Shown: positions 18,421 to 27,092 of the stretch, piece by piece | How the letters are laid out: each line of letters starts with the position of its first letter | Position numbering within the stretch: position 1 is the first letter of the stretch | NCBI GenBank assembly: GCA_046331705.1 | Contig: JAXLQJ010000040.1 | Span: 6,805-70,804 of the forward strand | Reading direction: 5' to 3' | DNA: 64,000 bases | Source: JADJOY01 sp046331705 [NCBI: bacterium] | GTDB lineage: Bacteria > JADJOY01 | Notes under the pieces: generated by a model | Told to the model about the DNA's origin: nothing | Seen by the model: only the letters and a program-made list of their open reading frames with translations | Databases searched by the model: none | Program-made: the position numbers and the translations under genes

Positions 18421-19863
18421 TCACGCGTTGGGCGCGATGGTCGCCGCGGCCCAAGGGAACACCGACGTATCGACCGCGATCAGGCGGAACCCTTCGCGAC
18501 CGTCGCCGCCGCCGAGCGCGCCCGCCGCCACGCCGAAGACCTTCTGGCCGGACGTGAGCGGCACGCCGAAGGTCGCCGCCGGCGTCGTCGTCCCCGCCGC
18601 CGCCACACCCAGCGTGTAGGTGCCCGCCGGCAGCGCCACGCCCGCCTCGTCCGAAGCCGAGCCGAACGCGAGGCCGGAAAGCGGCTCGACCGCGCTGAAT
18701 CCACCCTCGCCGATCACACCCACGTCCACGACCGGCGCGTCGGGCGACGCGTGCACGACCCGCACGAGCGCCTCCGAGCCGGCGACGTCGAAACCATCCC
18801 GCTCGAACAAGATCTGGAAGGCGCCTTCGCCCTCGCCCGCCGCCAGGAAGCCGGTGGCGACGGCGAGGTAGCGCTCACCGGCCGCCAGCTCCGGCGTGGT
18901 CACCGTGGCGACCGGCGCATCTCCGCCCCCGAGGCCGCCCGCGGCGTAGACGTCGAGCGGATAGGCGCCGGGGGGCACCTGAATGGACCCGCTCAGCTCC
19001 CCGAACGCGAGGTTCGTCGCGAGCGCGGCGCCGCCCGCGCCCAGATCGACCGGCGGCGCGTCGGGACCGGCGTGAAGCGCGAACACCACCGGGTTCTGCC
19101 GTACGACCGCCGCCTCACTGCCGTTCGGAACCGCGACCAGCACGAAGCCAGCGGCATCGCGCGGCAGCTCGGATAGCAGGCCGGTCGCCACCACGAAGTA
19201 CTCCGCGCCGGAGCCGAGCGCCGGAATCGTGAACCCCGTCACGCGCGCGCCGCCAGCGTTCTCGGGCAAGCGGATGCCGACCTGGAGGGCGGTCCCCGCC
19301 GGCAATGCCACGCCGGTGGCACCGGTGTCCGCGAAACGCCCGAGCGACGCGATCTCCGCGGAGCCGTCGTCGCCAACGTCCACCGCCACCGCGGGCGCAT
19401 CCGCGCCGGCGTGCACGATCCGCACACGTGCCTGCCCGGGCGTTTGCGTCGCGAAGTCCTCGGCGAGCGCGAGCACGCGAAAGCGGTCGGCCGCCGCGCT
19501 CGATCCCAGCAAGCCCGCCGCCACCGCCGTCACGACGTCGCCGCCGGCGAGCGTGAGCGTGCCGGTCGAGAAGGCGGGCGCGCTCGTGGGCGCTGCCCCC
19601 GCCGCGCGCAGATCGATGACGTAGTCGCCCGCGGGCACGCTGGCGTATTGCGTCGCTTGTCCGTAGCCGGCATTCGCGAACAGCGGTGTGTCGAGACCGC
19701 GCGCGTAGACGTCCACCGCCGGCGCATCCGGCGACGCGTGCACCACGCGAATCCGCGCCGTTGGCTCCGGCGCAGGCTTCTCGTCGTCGTCGCCGCAGCC
19801 GAGCGGCGCCATGGCGAGCACTCCAAGGACTGCCAACCCCATCCAGCGTTGCCACGTCTTCAT
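18421..19863 (-). CDS. DUF4397-repeat lipoprotein
   Basis: 480 residues from ATG at 19863 (GGGGG upstream). The signal sequence ends LGC followed by an acidic GDDDEK stretch, typical of an exported lipoprotein. Four copies of the DUF4397 core, RVVHASPDAP-x-VDV and variants (RIVHAGADAP, ALHAGPDAPPVDLG), are spread over the mature chain at about residues 40, 160, 270 and 390. Each is followed by a VPAGDYV/ LPAGTYTL strand. DUF4397 domains are Ig-like surface modules of unknown function, common in Myxococcota and Actinobacteria. A sigma70-like promoter lies upstream (19938-19966). Confidence 0.8.
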   Translation of the reverse strand: MKTWQRWMGLAVLGVLAMAPLGCGDDDEKPAPEPTARIRVVHASPDAPAVDVYARGLDTPLFANAGYGQATQYASVPAGDYVIDLRAAGAAPTSAPAFSTGTLTLAGGDVVTAVAAGLLGSSAAADRFRVLALAEDFATQTPGQARVRIVHAGADAPAVAVDVGDDGSAEIASLGRFADTGATGVALPAGTALQVGIRLPENAGGARVTGFTIPALGSGAEYFVVATGLLSELPRDAAGFVLVAVPNGSEAAVVRQNPVVFALHAGPDAPPVDLGAGGAALATNLAFGELSGSIQVPPGAYPLDVYAAGGLGGGDAPVATVTTPELAAGERYLAVATGFLAAGEGEGAFQILFERDGFDVAGSEALVRVVHASPDAPVVDVGVIGEGGFSAVEPLSGLAFGSASDEAGVALPAGTYTLGVAAAGTTTPAATFGVPLTSGQKVFGVAAGALGGGDGREGFRLIAVDTSVFPWAAATIAPNA

Positions 19864-19937
19864 GGTTTCCCCCTCGTTGCTCCCGCGCGAGCGCGTGGTG
19901 AGCGACCGTGCCGATCGTCTTCCAGCCATTGGCACCG

Positions 19938-19966
19938 AAGGTAAGGACGCCAATCGATATTGTCAA
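19938..19966 (-). promoter_or_regulatory. Candidate sigma70-type promoter of the DUF4397 gene
   Basis: On the minus strand a perfect TTGACA (19966-19961) is followed after exactly 17 nt by TACCTT (19943-19938), about 75 bp before the ATG at 19863. It lies in a locally AT-rich patch that stands out from the GC-rich surroundings. The -10 box is weak. Confidence 0.5.
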
Positions 19967-20127
19967 GTAGATGTATAGATTTTGTTTGCATGCCATCCGA
20001 TGACCGCCGAGGGCCACGGCGGGCAGGCTTGCGCGCGCAACGCAGGCTGGCTTACGGTTAGCCATGACTCACCACGGTGCTGCACACGCGGATTCCGCGC
20101 GCGCCGCGCACCGAGAAGGAGAGCGCC

Positions 20128-21036
20128 ATGATTCGTCACGCCGCCGAGCCTCGCCGTCGACGATCCCGATTCGCCCTGCTGGTGGCGGTCGGATTCCTGT
20201 TGATGGGCGCCGAGCCGTGTCAGCCACCGACGCCACCGCCGCCCGTCCATCTCGCCGCTGCCGACGTGTTCATCAACCTCGGCGACTCGGTCGCCGCCGG
20301 TTACAACGCGAGCCCCCGCGATCGGCTCTCGTACAAGAAGCTCTTGCTCGCCAATGACAACGCGACCTGGCCGACATGGGCCGGACGCGACCTGAGCACC
20401 CGCTTCCCGGGGCTGCGCTTCTACGACTACGCGCAGAGCGGCGCGACCTCGAAGAACGTGCTCCAGTCGCAGCTGCCGAACGCCAAGAACGTGAGCGCGT
20501 CCGTGGGCGTGCTGGTCGTGGTGCACGTCGGCGGCAACGACCTGAACGACGACTTCGGCGCCGCGCTCCTCGACCAAGGCCGCACGCTCAAGGCCAACCT
20601 CGTGCAGATCGCCAACCAGCTCCGCAACAACAGCCGCTGGGCCGGATTACCGGTGCAGGTGGTGATCGCGAACTTCTACGAGCCCACCGACGACGTGGGC
20701 ACGATCTTCGGTTCCGGCTACGAGAGCCTCGTGGACGACTCCGGCACCTGCAATCTCGTCAAGAACCCCGTCGCGGGTGCGTTCCGCGGCACGTACTACG
20801 CGTTCATCGAGAACGCGCGTGCCGCCGCGGACGAGACCGGCGCCACCTTCGTCGACGTGCACGATCACTTCCTCGGCCACGCCTTCTGGCACCTGCACCC
20901 CGAGAAGCCGTTCTACGACGCCACCGACCCCACGCTGTGGTTCGCGATGGACTGCACCCACGCCGTCAACCGCGGCCACCACGAGCTGCGCCGCCTCTTC
21001 TGGCAAGCCGTCACGGACGAGTGGTTCCCGGGGTGA
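20128..21036 (+). CDS. SGNH/GDSL-type hydrolase, exported
   Basis: 302 residues; ATG at 20128 follows AAGGAGA. A signal sequence (hydrophobic to about residue 27, ending near MGAEPCQ) may be a lipobox variant. Block I is NLGDSVAAGYN with the nucleophile Ser; HVGGNDLNDD gives the block III Gly-x-Asn-Asp; DCTHAVNRGHHE near the C-terminus supplies the Asp-x-x-His of block V. It therefore has the full set of SGNH esterase residues. Substrate is not predictable (carbohydrate acetyl esters or lipids are usual). It is divergent from the DUF4397 gene. Confidence 0.85.
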   Translation: MIRHAAEPRRRRSRFALLVAVGFLLMGAEPCQPPTPPPPVHLAAADVFINLGDSVAAGYNASPRDRLSYKKLLLANDNATWPTWAGRDLSTRFPGLRFYDYAQSGATSKNVLQSQLPNAKNVSASVGVLVVVHVGGNDLNDDFGAALLDQGRTLKANLVQIANQLRNNSRWAGLPVQVVIANFYEPTDDVGTIFGSGYESLVDDSGTCNLVKNPVAGAFRGTYYAFIENARAAADETGATFVDVHDHFLGHAFWHLHPEKPFYDATDPTLWFAMDCTHAVNRGHHELRRLFWQAVTDEWFPG

Positions 21037-21043
21037 GGAGCGC

Positions 21044-21799
21044 TCACGCGAGCAGCGCGCGCCACAGCCACCCAAAGTAGAAGAACTCGGGTGATTCGAG
21101 CCGGTGCGGCAGTGCCGCGCCAGCACCCAGCGCCAGCACCAAGACGAACGCGACCAGGTTCGCACGCAACACCGACGGCAGCACGACTTGCTCGACGAAT
21201 CGCTGTCGCAGCAGCCGTGCGATGACCCACTCTTCCCAGAACGTCGTGAGCCCGATCGCAAGCGCGAGGGCGGGATAGAGATAGGCGAGCTTTGCGACCC
21301 AGTACGCCCCACCACTCACTTCTCCATCGACCACGGCGTCGAGCACTCCCGAAGCAAGTCCGAACAGGAAGAGCGTGATCACGTACAGAAGAACGATCCC
21401 CACGGCGAGGATGTCGGGTCGCGAGTTGCGCACGCGTTTCGACTTTGCGACCGAAACGATTCGACGTGCCGGCGGCAGCGATGCCACGAAGACGAAGAAC
21501 AGTGCACCAAGAGCCACCGCGGGCGCGACGACTGGCATGGCCAGCGCGAGCCCCACCATCGAGCTGACGAGGTTCGCAAGCACCATGGCGGACAACGCGA
21601 TGTACCACGGGATCCTTCGCTCGAAGTGAGCGAATGCGGCGGACTTGACCACGATCGTGATCGGCAGCGCGAAGAACGGGATGCCGAACAGCCGAACCAG
21701 CGGTACCACCGGTGCACAGGCATGAGCAGGCACCGGAAGGACCACCACCCACACGAGTGCCGCGAGCAGGGCGCACCGCAGTGGTCGTGCCGCGCGCAT
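21044..21799 (-). CDS. Multi-pass membrane protein of unknown function
   Basis: 251 residues from ATG at 21799, which overlaps the stop of a short upstream reading frame as TGATG. The N-terminus looks like a signal sequence ending AHAC. About six hydrophobic segments follow, with a basic loop (SVAKSKRVRNSR) and a conserved-looking FWEEWVIARLL after the penultimate helix. No family recognised. It is convergent with the SGNH hydrolase (7 bp between stops). Confidence 0.6.
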   Translation of the reverse strand: MRAARPLRCALLAALVWVVVLPVPAHACAPVVPLVRLFGIPFFALPITIVVKSAAFAHFERRIPWYIALSAMVLANLVSSMVGLALAMPVVAPAVALGALFFVFVASLPPARRIVSVAKSKRVRNSRPDILAVGIVLLYVITLFLFGLASGVLDAVVDGEVSGGAYWVAKLAYLYPALALAIGLTTFWEEWVIARLLRQRFVEQVVLPSVLRANLVAFVLVLALGAGAALPHRLESPEFFYFGWLWRALLA

Positions 21800-22037
21800 C
21801 ACCGCTCGCACTTCGGAACGACGGCGAGCTCGGCAAGCCCTGCCGCTGCAGTCACGATGTCGAGATTGCCAAGCGCGATCGTCGGAGTGACGTCGAGACC
21901 ACTCATGAGTGTGTGATCGTACCCGGAGATGGAAGGTCCGGCCGCGCACCGCATGAAACGAGCGCCCGTCCACCGAAGATGAGGAGCTCGACGCCGGCGT
22001 CGATCAGCAGCTCAACGAGGCGCCGTGTCTCGGTCAC
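21799..22037 (-). pseudogene. Remnant of a MNT/NTase-fold nucleotidyltransferase
   Basis: Two short overlapping frames look like pieces of one gene. A GTG start at 22037 gives RLVELLIDAGVELLIFGG, the N-terminal helix and Gly-Gly strand of minimal nucleotidyltransferases, and stops at 21903. The next frame (ATG at 21906, ATGA overlap) gives TPTIALGNLDIVTAAAGLAEL, resembling a later strand. The catalytic Asp-x-Asp segment between them is missing, so the enzyme would be inactive. It follows a small gene of the type often paired with such nucleotidyltransferases. Confidence 0.4.
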
Positions 22038-22209
22038 CCTTGGCCTCTTCCAGGAATCGAACCATGCGCTGCATCCGTTCGAGCCGCTCGCTCGGCGTGC
22101 GCCGCAGGTTCTCGTCGATGAGTGTGACGTCGATCCCCGAATCGATGAGCTCGAGGATCCGCACGTCCCACGGCTTGTCGTCGGAACCATTCGGCACGGG
22201 CTCGACCAT
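22012..22209 (-). CDS. Small conserved protein paired with the nucleotidyltransferase remnant
   Basis: 65 residues from ATG at 22209. It contains ELIDSGIDVTLIDENL followed by RTPSERLERMQRMVRFLEEAK. The helix pattern (L-x-x-TP-x-ER-x-x-R-x-Q-x-x-x-x-F-x-E) is familiar from small proteins encoded directly upstream of minimal nucleotidyltransferases, where the pair is suspected to be toxin-antitoxin-like. Here the partner is broken (21799-22037) and overlaps this gene by 26 bp. The function is unproven. Confidence 0.5.
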   Translation of the reverse strand: MVEPVPNGSDDKPWDVRILELIDSGIDVTLIDENLRRTPSERLERMQRMVRFLEEAKGDRDTAPR

Positions 22210-22521
22210 GCGGCGGTGCTACCACCGTGGTCGCGGCGCGGGGTGTGTCACGCGGGCATCGAGCTGTGGCGCGCGAGACACACGTGGCACGCGGGAGCGG
22301 GTCGCTCCGACGAGATCGATCCGACCCACGACGGAGGGCGGAGCTCCTGCTCCGCCCCTACGCGATCGCGCCCGCGAATGATCGCGCGGGAGCGCATTGG
22401 ATTATCGAGATTGGGTGAGAGGGCGGGCGGAACGGCGTATCGAGCGCCGCTCGCCCGCGCGAAATCGCTCCCACTGACCCGCATCGAGAGCAATCTGCGC
22501 GCCAAGGCGTAGCGCAGGCGC
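22210..22521. other. Intergenic gap with REP-like hairpin
   Basis: 312 bp with no convincing gene. It holds a 9-bp inverted repeat (22336-22357, listed separately) and a weaker CCCGCG/CGCGGG pair near 22371. The remainder shows nothing I can assign. Confidence 0.5.
22336..22357. repeat. REP-like hairpin GGGCGGAGC-TCCT-GCTCCGCCC
   Basis: Perfect 9-bp arms with a 4-nt loop, followed by CCTACG. Palindromes of the form taggggcggagc...gctccgccccta are common as dispersed intergenic repeats in GC-rich genomes. Here it may also act as terminator for the EEP lipoprotein gene that stops at 22522. Confidence 0.55.
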
Positions 22522-23367
22522 TCAGCTCGCCGGCGCGTAGCCGACACCGAACACGATCGCCGAGTGATCGCTGAGGGGCGTGCCCGACTCGTCGACGAAC
22601 GACTCGTCGCGCGTCCAGCTGGTGATGGTGAGCGCGGTGGCGGCGCCGCTTCGATAGAAGAGCTGATCGATGTGGTCGGGCTCGGGGCACGCGACGGCCG
22701 TGCACGCATCCGTGAGCCCCGCCCCCGTGCGAACGGCGTCGAGGATCGGGACGTCCTCGGGATCGTCGATGCTCAGGTTGAAATCACCCAGCACCATCAC
22801 CGCACGCCCTGCGGACTGAGCCTCGATCGCCGCGAGCAATTGCTCCGCCTGCGCCGCGCGGGCGACGTCGTCCGCTGCCGAGCCGCCGGCATCCATGTGC
22901 AGGTTGTAGACGTCGAACGAGATCGCGGTGAACGGCAGCACGATGCGCAGGAACTGAAAGCCCTTCGACGCCAGGCAATCGTTGGCAGCGTCCAGGTAGC
23001 CGTTACACGCCTCCCACGGATCGCCGCCGGTCTCCCCCGCGGGAAGCACCGAGTACACCGAGAGCCCACCCGGCGCGATCGTGCCAGGTTTGCGCTCGGT
23101 GAAGTGGTAGGCGAAGCGGCCCTCGACGCTGCCGCTGAGCGCCGTGCTGTAGAAGAAGTTCTCCTGAATCGCCGCGAGGTCGAACTCGTTCAAGCGCGGT
23201 GAGATCGCGAGCATCCGCGCTTCCGTGTCGTCGCCCGTGATGATGTCGGGCAGCCCGTGCACGTTGTAGGTGAGCACGCGGATCTCACCGCTGCTCTGGC
23301 AGCCGGCGGCGAAGGTGGCCACCGCTGTGGCGACGAGAACCGGCAGCCCGAACGAACGCAATCCCAT
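22522..23367 (-). CDS. Endonuclease/exonuclease/phosphatase (EEP) family lipoprotein
   Basis: 281 residues; ATG at 23367 has GGGAG 7 nt upstream. The signal ends AAGC, a lipobox. All EEP-fold motifs are visible: RVLTYNVHGLP, IQENFFY with the metal-binding Glu, NLHMDAG, VLGDFNLS with Asp-x-Asn, and LSDHSAIV with the terminal Asp-His. EEP lipoproteins include sphingomyelinase-type phosphodiesterases and extracellular nucleases. The short insert GDPWEACNGYLDAANDC with two Cys suggests a disulfide and favours the extracellular sphingomyelinase-like subgroup, but this is tentative. Confidence 0.85.
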   Translation of the reverse strand: MGLRSFGLPVLVATAVATFAAGCQSSGEIRVLTYNVHGLPDIITGDDTEARMLAISPRLNEFDLAAIQENFFYSTALSGSVEGRFAYHFTERKPGTIAPGGLSVYSVLPAGETGGDPWEACNGYLDAANDCLASKGFQFLRIVLPFTAISFDVYNLHMDAGGSAADDVARAAQAEQLLAAIEAQSAGRAVMVLGDFNLSIDDPEDVPILDAVRTGAGLTDACTAVACPEPDHIDQLFYRSGAATALTITSWTRDESFVDESGTPLSDHSAIVFGVGYAPAS

Positions 23368-23495
23368 GACGTTGCTCCCAGACGCGCGAGACTTTCGCGT
23401 GACCGACGTGTGACGAGCGAACCTCGATCGTCGCACGCCGCGCGCCGGCGCCACAACGCGCGTGCCACCGCTGGCGCGGCGGGCGCCCGGGCGCG

Positions 23496-25223
23496 CTACG
23501 CGTCCAGCGAGAGCCGCAGATCGCGGGAGCGGGCGCGCAGCGCCTTGATCACCTCGCGCTCCTTCTCGATGCGCTCGCGATCGGCTTTGCAGAGGCTGGT
23601 GTAGGGGTCGAGGTTGGAGGAGATGTCGTCGACGGCGCGGGCCACGGCGCTTTCCAGCTCGAAGCGCAGCGCGTCCTTGAGCGCCTTGGAGAGCGAATCG
23701 ATGCGCTTCGAGAGATTGGTCTTGGCGTCCTTGCGCTTCATGGGAATGACCACGAAGCCGAGACCCGCCAGCAGCACCCCGAACACGATGCCGCTCACGT
23801 CGTGGAGCGCCGCGGTGAAGAGCGCGATCAGCCCACCGCCCACCAGCTCCACCTGCACGAAGCGCGCGAACGAGACACTCGCCGACTCCTGAACCTTGGC
23901 CGCCTCGTAGTCGATGTTGAACTCCTTCAAGTTCTTCTCGACCGCGGTCTTGAGCGCGAGCCGCACCTCGCGGCGCCGATCCACCCACACGTTCGTCGAC
24001 TTCCCCACCAGCCGCGACTGAAGCTCGCGCTCGCGGATCTGTTGATCCACGAACGCGATGGCGTCGTTCCACAGCACCTGGTTCTCGCGCACCAGCTCGG
24101 TGATGGTCTCGGAGAGCACCTCGTCCATCTGCTCGGCGAGGTGCTCCTCGCCCAGCACGTGACGCCGGAACTCGTCCTCCACCTTCGTGCGCGACAGCTT
24201 GTACTTGACCAGCGCCGGCAGCCGGATCGCCTCGTCGAGGAATTCGTAGCTCTTGACCCGGATGCGCTCCAGCAGGCCATCCACCCGCTCGAGCTGCTTC
24301 AAGTGGCGCGTGAGCGTCTCGTCGCCGCGGCTGCGCACGTTGGCGACCACGTGCTCGAGCCCACGGGTCTCGCTGCGCAGCGCTTCTTCCTCGCGATCCA
24401 GCTCGCCGGCGTACTCGGAGAGCAGCTCCTCCAGCACGTCGAGCGGGCCGCCGAGCTTGAGCCGCACCTTGTCGCGATTGCCGAGGCGCTCGAACACGTA
24501 CGCGTCGACGGCGGCCAGACCGGACTTCTGGCGCGCCTCGGCGCTCTTCGGCCCGTCGACGCCTTCCTCGGCGAGGCGCACCGATACCGGGAAGATCCGC
24601 GGCGCCTCGCCGAGCGCACGCCCGGCGTGAAGCTGGATGTAGTCCACGATCTGGGTCAGCTCGGCCGGCTTCACGAGGTCGACCTTGTTGAGCACGAACA
24701 CCAGCGAGCGCTTCCAGCGGCCGCGGATCAGGCTCAGGAATTTGCGCTCGCTCTCGCTCAGCGGCCGATCGGTGGACGTGACGAACAGGATCAAGTCCGC
24801 GTTCGGGATGTAGTCCTCGACGATCCGCTGGTGCGCCTGGGTGAGCGAGTTGGTGCCCGGCGTGTCCACCAGGTTCACGTCCCGCAAGAAGGGCGTGGGG
24901 TGGCGCAGCTCGAGGAGGTTCTCGTCGGGAGCCGCCCGCCCGCGTTCGTCGCCGTAACAGACCAGCGTGATGCGGTCGGTGGTGGGGACGACACCGGTGG
25001 AGAGGATCGGCTCACCGATCAGGGCGTTGATCAGGCTCGACTTCCCCGAGTTGTACTCGCCGACCACCACCACCAGGAACGGGCGTCCGAGGGCTTCGAG
25101 CGCTCCCTCGATACGGCTCTTGTCCGCCGGCCTGTCGAGCCCGTCGAAGAACCGGCTCGCGTCGCGCAGGATCTCGCGCTCGGCGGTGACCTGCGGCTGG
25201 AAGGGATCGAGAACGGTCCACAT
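23496..25223 (-). CDS. Bacterial dynamin-like GTPase
   Basis: 575 residues. GTPase motifs are in the expected places: G1 GEYNSGKSS (55-63), G2 within VPTTD (about 80), G3 DTPG (120-123) and G4 NKVD (179-182). A long helical stalk with coiled coils follows (about 265-455). A hydrophobic hairpin at about 470-508 would be the membrane paddle, and a charged helical C-terminus follows. This is the layout of bacterial dynamin-like proteins (BDLP/DynA/LeoA), which remodel or protect membranes by GTP-driven assembly. It is a single gene here, without the second dynamin subunit seen in LeoABC systems. It is divergent from the SpoIID lipoprotein. Confidence 0.9.
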   Translation of the reverse strand: MWTVLDPFQPQVTAEREILRDASRFFDGLDRPADKSRIEGALEALGRPFLVVVVGEYNSGKSSLINALIGEPILSTGVVPTTDRITLVCYGDERGRAAPDENLLELRHPTPFLRDVNLVDTPGTNSLTQAHQRIVEDYIPNADLILFVTSTDRPLSESERKFLSLIRGRWKRSLVFVLNKVDLVKPAELTQIVDYIQLHAGRALGEAPRIFPVSVRLAEEGVDGPKSAEARQKSGLAAVDAYVFERLGNRDKVRLKLGGPLDVLEELLSEYAGELDREEEALRSETRGLEHVVANVRSRGDETLTRHLKQLERVDGLLERIRVKSYEFLDEAIRLPALVKYKLSRTKVEDEFRRHVLGEEHLAEQMDEVLSETITELVRENQVLWNDAIAFVDQQIRERELQSRLVGKSTNVWVDRRREVRLALKTAVEKNLKEFNIDYEAAKVQESASVSFARFVQVELVGGGLIALFTAALHDVSGIVFGVLLAGLGFVVIPMKRKDAKTNLSKRIDSLSKALKDALRFELESAVARAVDDISSNLDPYTSLCKADRERIEKEREVIKALRARSRDLRLSLDA

Positions 25224-25407
25224 GAGCGTCAGCGCGCGATGGTGTCAGGTCGACTCGATCGAGGTCAAGCTCGAAAGTGCCTCGCCCGGGAGCCGGCCGT
25301 GACGCCCCGCGTCTCGCCGGAAGGCCGCGCCGCGATTGTTTATTTTGCTTCCCTCCGGACCGCGAGTTGCGCTAGGGTCGCCGCGCCTTGAATCTCCCGG
25401 GGGAAGA

Positions 25408-26766
25408 ATGAGCGCCGAAGCAGCGGTGAGCCCGCCAGCGAAGTTCGCGGGCTCGACGGGTTGGGCACGTTCGAGCGTCCTCATCTTCGCGCTGGCCGTC
25501 GCTGCCGGTTGTAGCAGCACGCGCGTCGCCGAAAACCTGCTTCACCCGCCCGATCGAGCCGTCTACGGCTCCGGCTCGGTGCGTCCGGCGCTGGTGCCCC
25601 GCGCGCCGAACGGCTTCCCCGGGCCGGTGTACCACTCGACCCAGGCCCGCGTGCGCGGCGCAGCCGACGCCGGCGACGCGTCGTTCCGCGTGGAGCGGGA
25701 CGACGCACCCGGCAGCACGCTGGCGCCCGTCCGGGTGCTCCTCGCCGTCGCCAACGGCCCGTTCGCGATCTGGTCGCCCACCGAGCTCGAGGTCGAGCTC
25801 TACCCCGGCGACCGGCCGCTGGTGTGGAACAACCGCCTCTCCGTGGACGCCCGCGGCGACACGCTGATCATCGAGGGACAGTCGGTCGGCCCGGAGGCGC
25901 GGGTTCGCTCGTCGGATTCCGAGCTGGGGATCGAGTTCCAGGGCCGGCGCTACGCCGGCGAGCTCAAGTTCCTCGCCGAGAGCGGCAAGGTCCGCGTGCT
26001 CAACGAGCTGCCGCTCGAGGAATACCTGCGCGGCGTGGTTCCCGCCGAGGTGCCGCCCAGCTGGTCGCCGGAAGCGCTCAAGACCATCGCCGTGGCGGCG
26101 CGAACGTACGCGCTCTTCCAGATGGAGAAGAGCACCGGCCGCTCGTGGGACGTGACCGACTCCATCGACACCCAGATGTACGGCGGGCTCTCCTCGGCGG
26201 ATCCACGCGGCGACCGCGCCGTGCGCGAAACCGAAGGCCAGATCCTGATCTACGACGGCGCCCCCATCCTCGCCACCTACCATGCGGCGAGCGGCGGCTA
26301 CACCGAGGACGCGCGCCGCGTGTGGAGCAAGGACGTGCCCTACCTGCGCGCCCAGCCCGATCCCGCGCCCGACGCCGACGCCACGCCCTGGCGCGTGTCC
26401 GTGGGCTTTCGCGAAGTCGAGCAAGTGCTGCGCGCGGGCGGCTACCGCGTCACCAAGGTCAGCGGGCTGGACGTGCTGCAACGCACGCCCTCGGGACGCG
26501 CCGCCACCGTGCGCGTGCGCCATTCGCGCGGCTTCCTCGACATCGCCGCCGATCGCATGAAGGCCATGCTCGGCGGCCAGCGCATCCGCTCGACGCTCTT
26601 TCAGATCACCCGCACCAAGACCGCGTTCGTGATCACCGGCCGCGGCTTCGGCCACGGCGTGGGCCTCTCCCAGATGGGCGCCGCCGCCCTCGCCAAGGAC
26701 GGCGTGGCCTACGACCAAATCCTCTACGCCTACTACCCCGGCACCCAGCTCGCCCGGCTGCAGTAA
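25408..26766 (+). CDS. SpoIID/LytB-domain lipoprotein
   Basis: 452 residues; ATG at 25408 is preceded by GGGGGAAG. The signal ends VAAGC, a lipobox. The SpoIID domain occupies about residues 190-440: ELPLEEYLRGVVPAEVP with the likely catalytic Glu, then WSPEALKTIAVAARTYAL, TYHAASGGYTEDA and the terminal GRGFGHGVGLSQMGA. In spore formers SpoIID is a lytic transglycosylase acting on denuded glycan; in Gram-negative bacteria these lipoproteins are thought to remodel septal peptidoglycan. The N-terminal 180 residues contain an unassigned beta-rich region. Confidence 0.88.
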   Translation: MSAEAAVSPPAKFAGSTGWARSSVLIFALAVAAGCSSTRVAENLLHPPDRAVYGSGSVRPALVPRAPNGFPGPVYHSTQARVRGAADAGDASFRVERDDAPGSTLAPVRVLLAVANGPFAIWSPTELEVELYPGDRPLVWNNRLSVDARGDTLIIEGQSVGPEARVRSSDSELGIEFQGRRYAGELKFLAESGKVRVLNELPLEEYLRGVVPAEVPPSWSPEALKTIAVAARTYALFQMEKSTGRSWDVTDSIDTQMYGGLSSADPRGDRAVRETEGQILIYDGAPILATYHAASGGYTEDARRVWSKDVPYLRAQPDPAPDADATPWRVSVGFREVEQVLRAGGYRVTKVSGLDVLQRTPSGRAATVRVRHSRGFLDIAADRMKAMLGGQRIRSTLFQITRTKTAFVITGRGFGHGVGLSQMGAAALAKDGVAYDQILYAYYPGTQLARLQ

Positions 26767-27092
26767 ACGCCGGTCCGTCGCTCTTGCCGGAGGGACCGGG
26801 TTCCGCCGGTCCGCGAACCCGAATCGGGGCCCTTCCGTTCGGCAGGGACGCGCTCCGTCGCGTCCGCGAGCTACCTCACCAATCATTCCTCGAGTTCGAG
26901 TCGCCGAATCCGCGCTCCGAGAACGACCACGACCATCCCCAGAAGCGCCTCGACGGCTTCGGCGCCAAGCGCGGCACGTCTATCGATGATGACGACACGG
27001 TGATCAAGATCGTTGTCACCGTGCCAGCGCCGACTCCACACTGTCCGTGACAGACACGGCACTGAGCCCCCACACCGCAACTGTCACCATCC
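26767..27092. other. Gap between SpoIID gene and the AT-richer island
   Basis: 326 bp. It starts with a terminator hairpin (26793-26812). The rest has no recognisable gene. A leftward frame of about 84 codons (27130 to 26876) overlaps the end of the membrane-protein gene and encodes a Cys cluster CRVCHGQC, but it lacks a spaced ribosome site and any family match. Composition shifts toward AT at about 26.98 kb. Confidence 0.4.
26793..26812 (+). terminator. Hairpin after the SpoIID gene
   Basis: Perfect 7-bp arms GGACCGG/CCGGTCC with a 6-nt loop, 27 bp past the stop. A larger GGGTTC/GAACCC repeat overlaps it. It has no T-run, so it may be a Rho-assisted or weak terminator. Confidence 0.45.
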
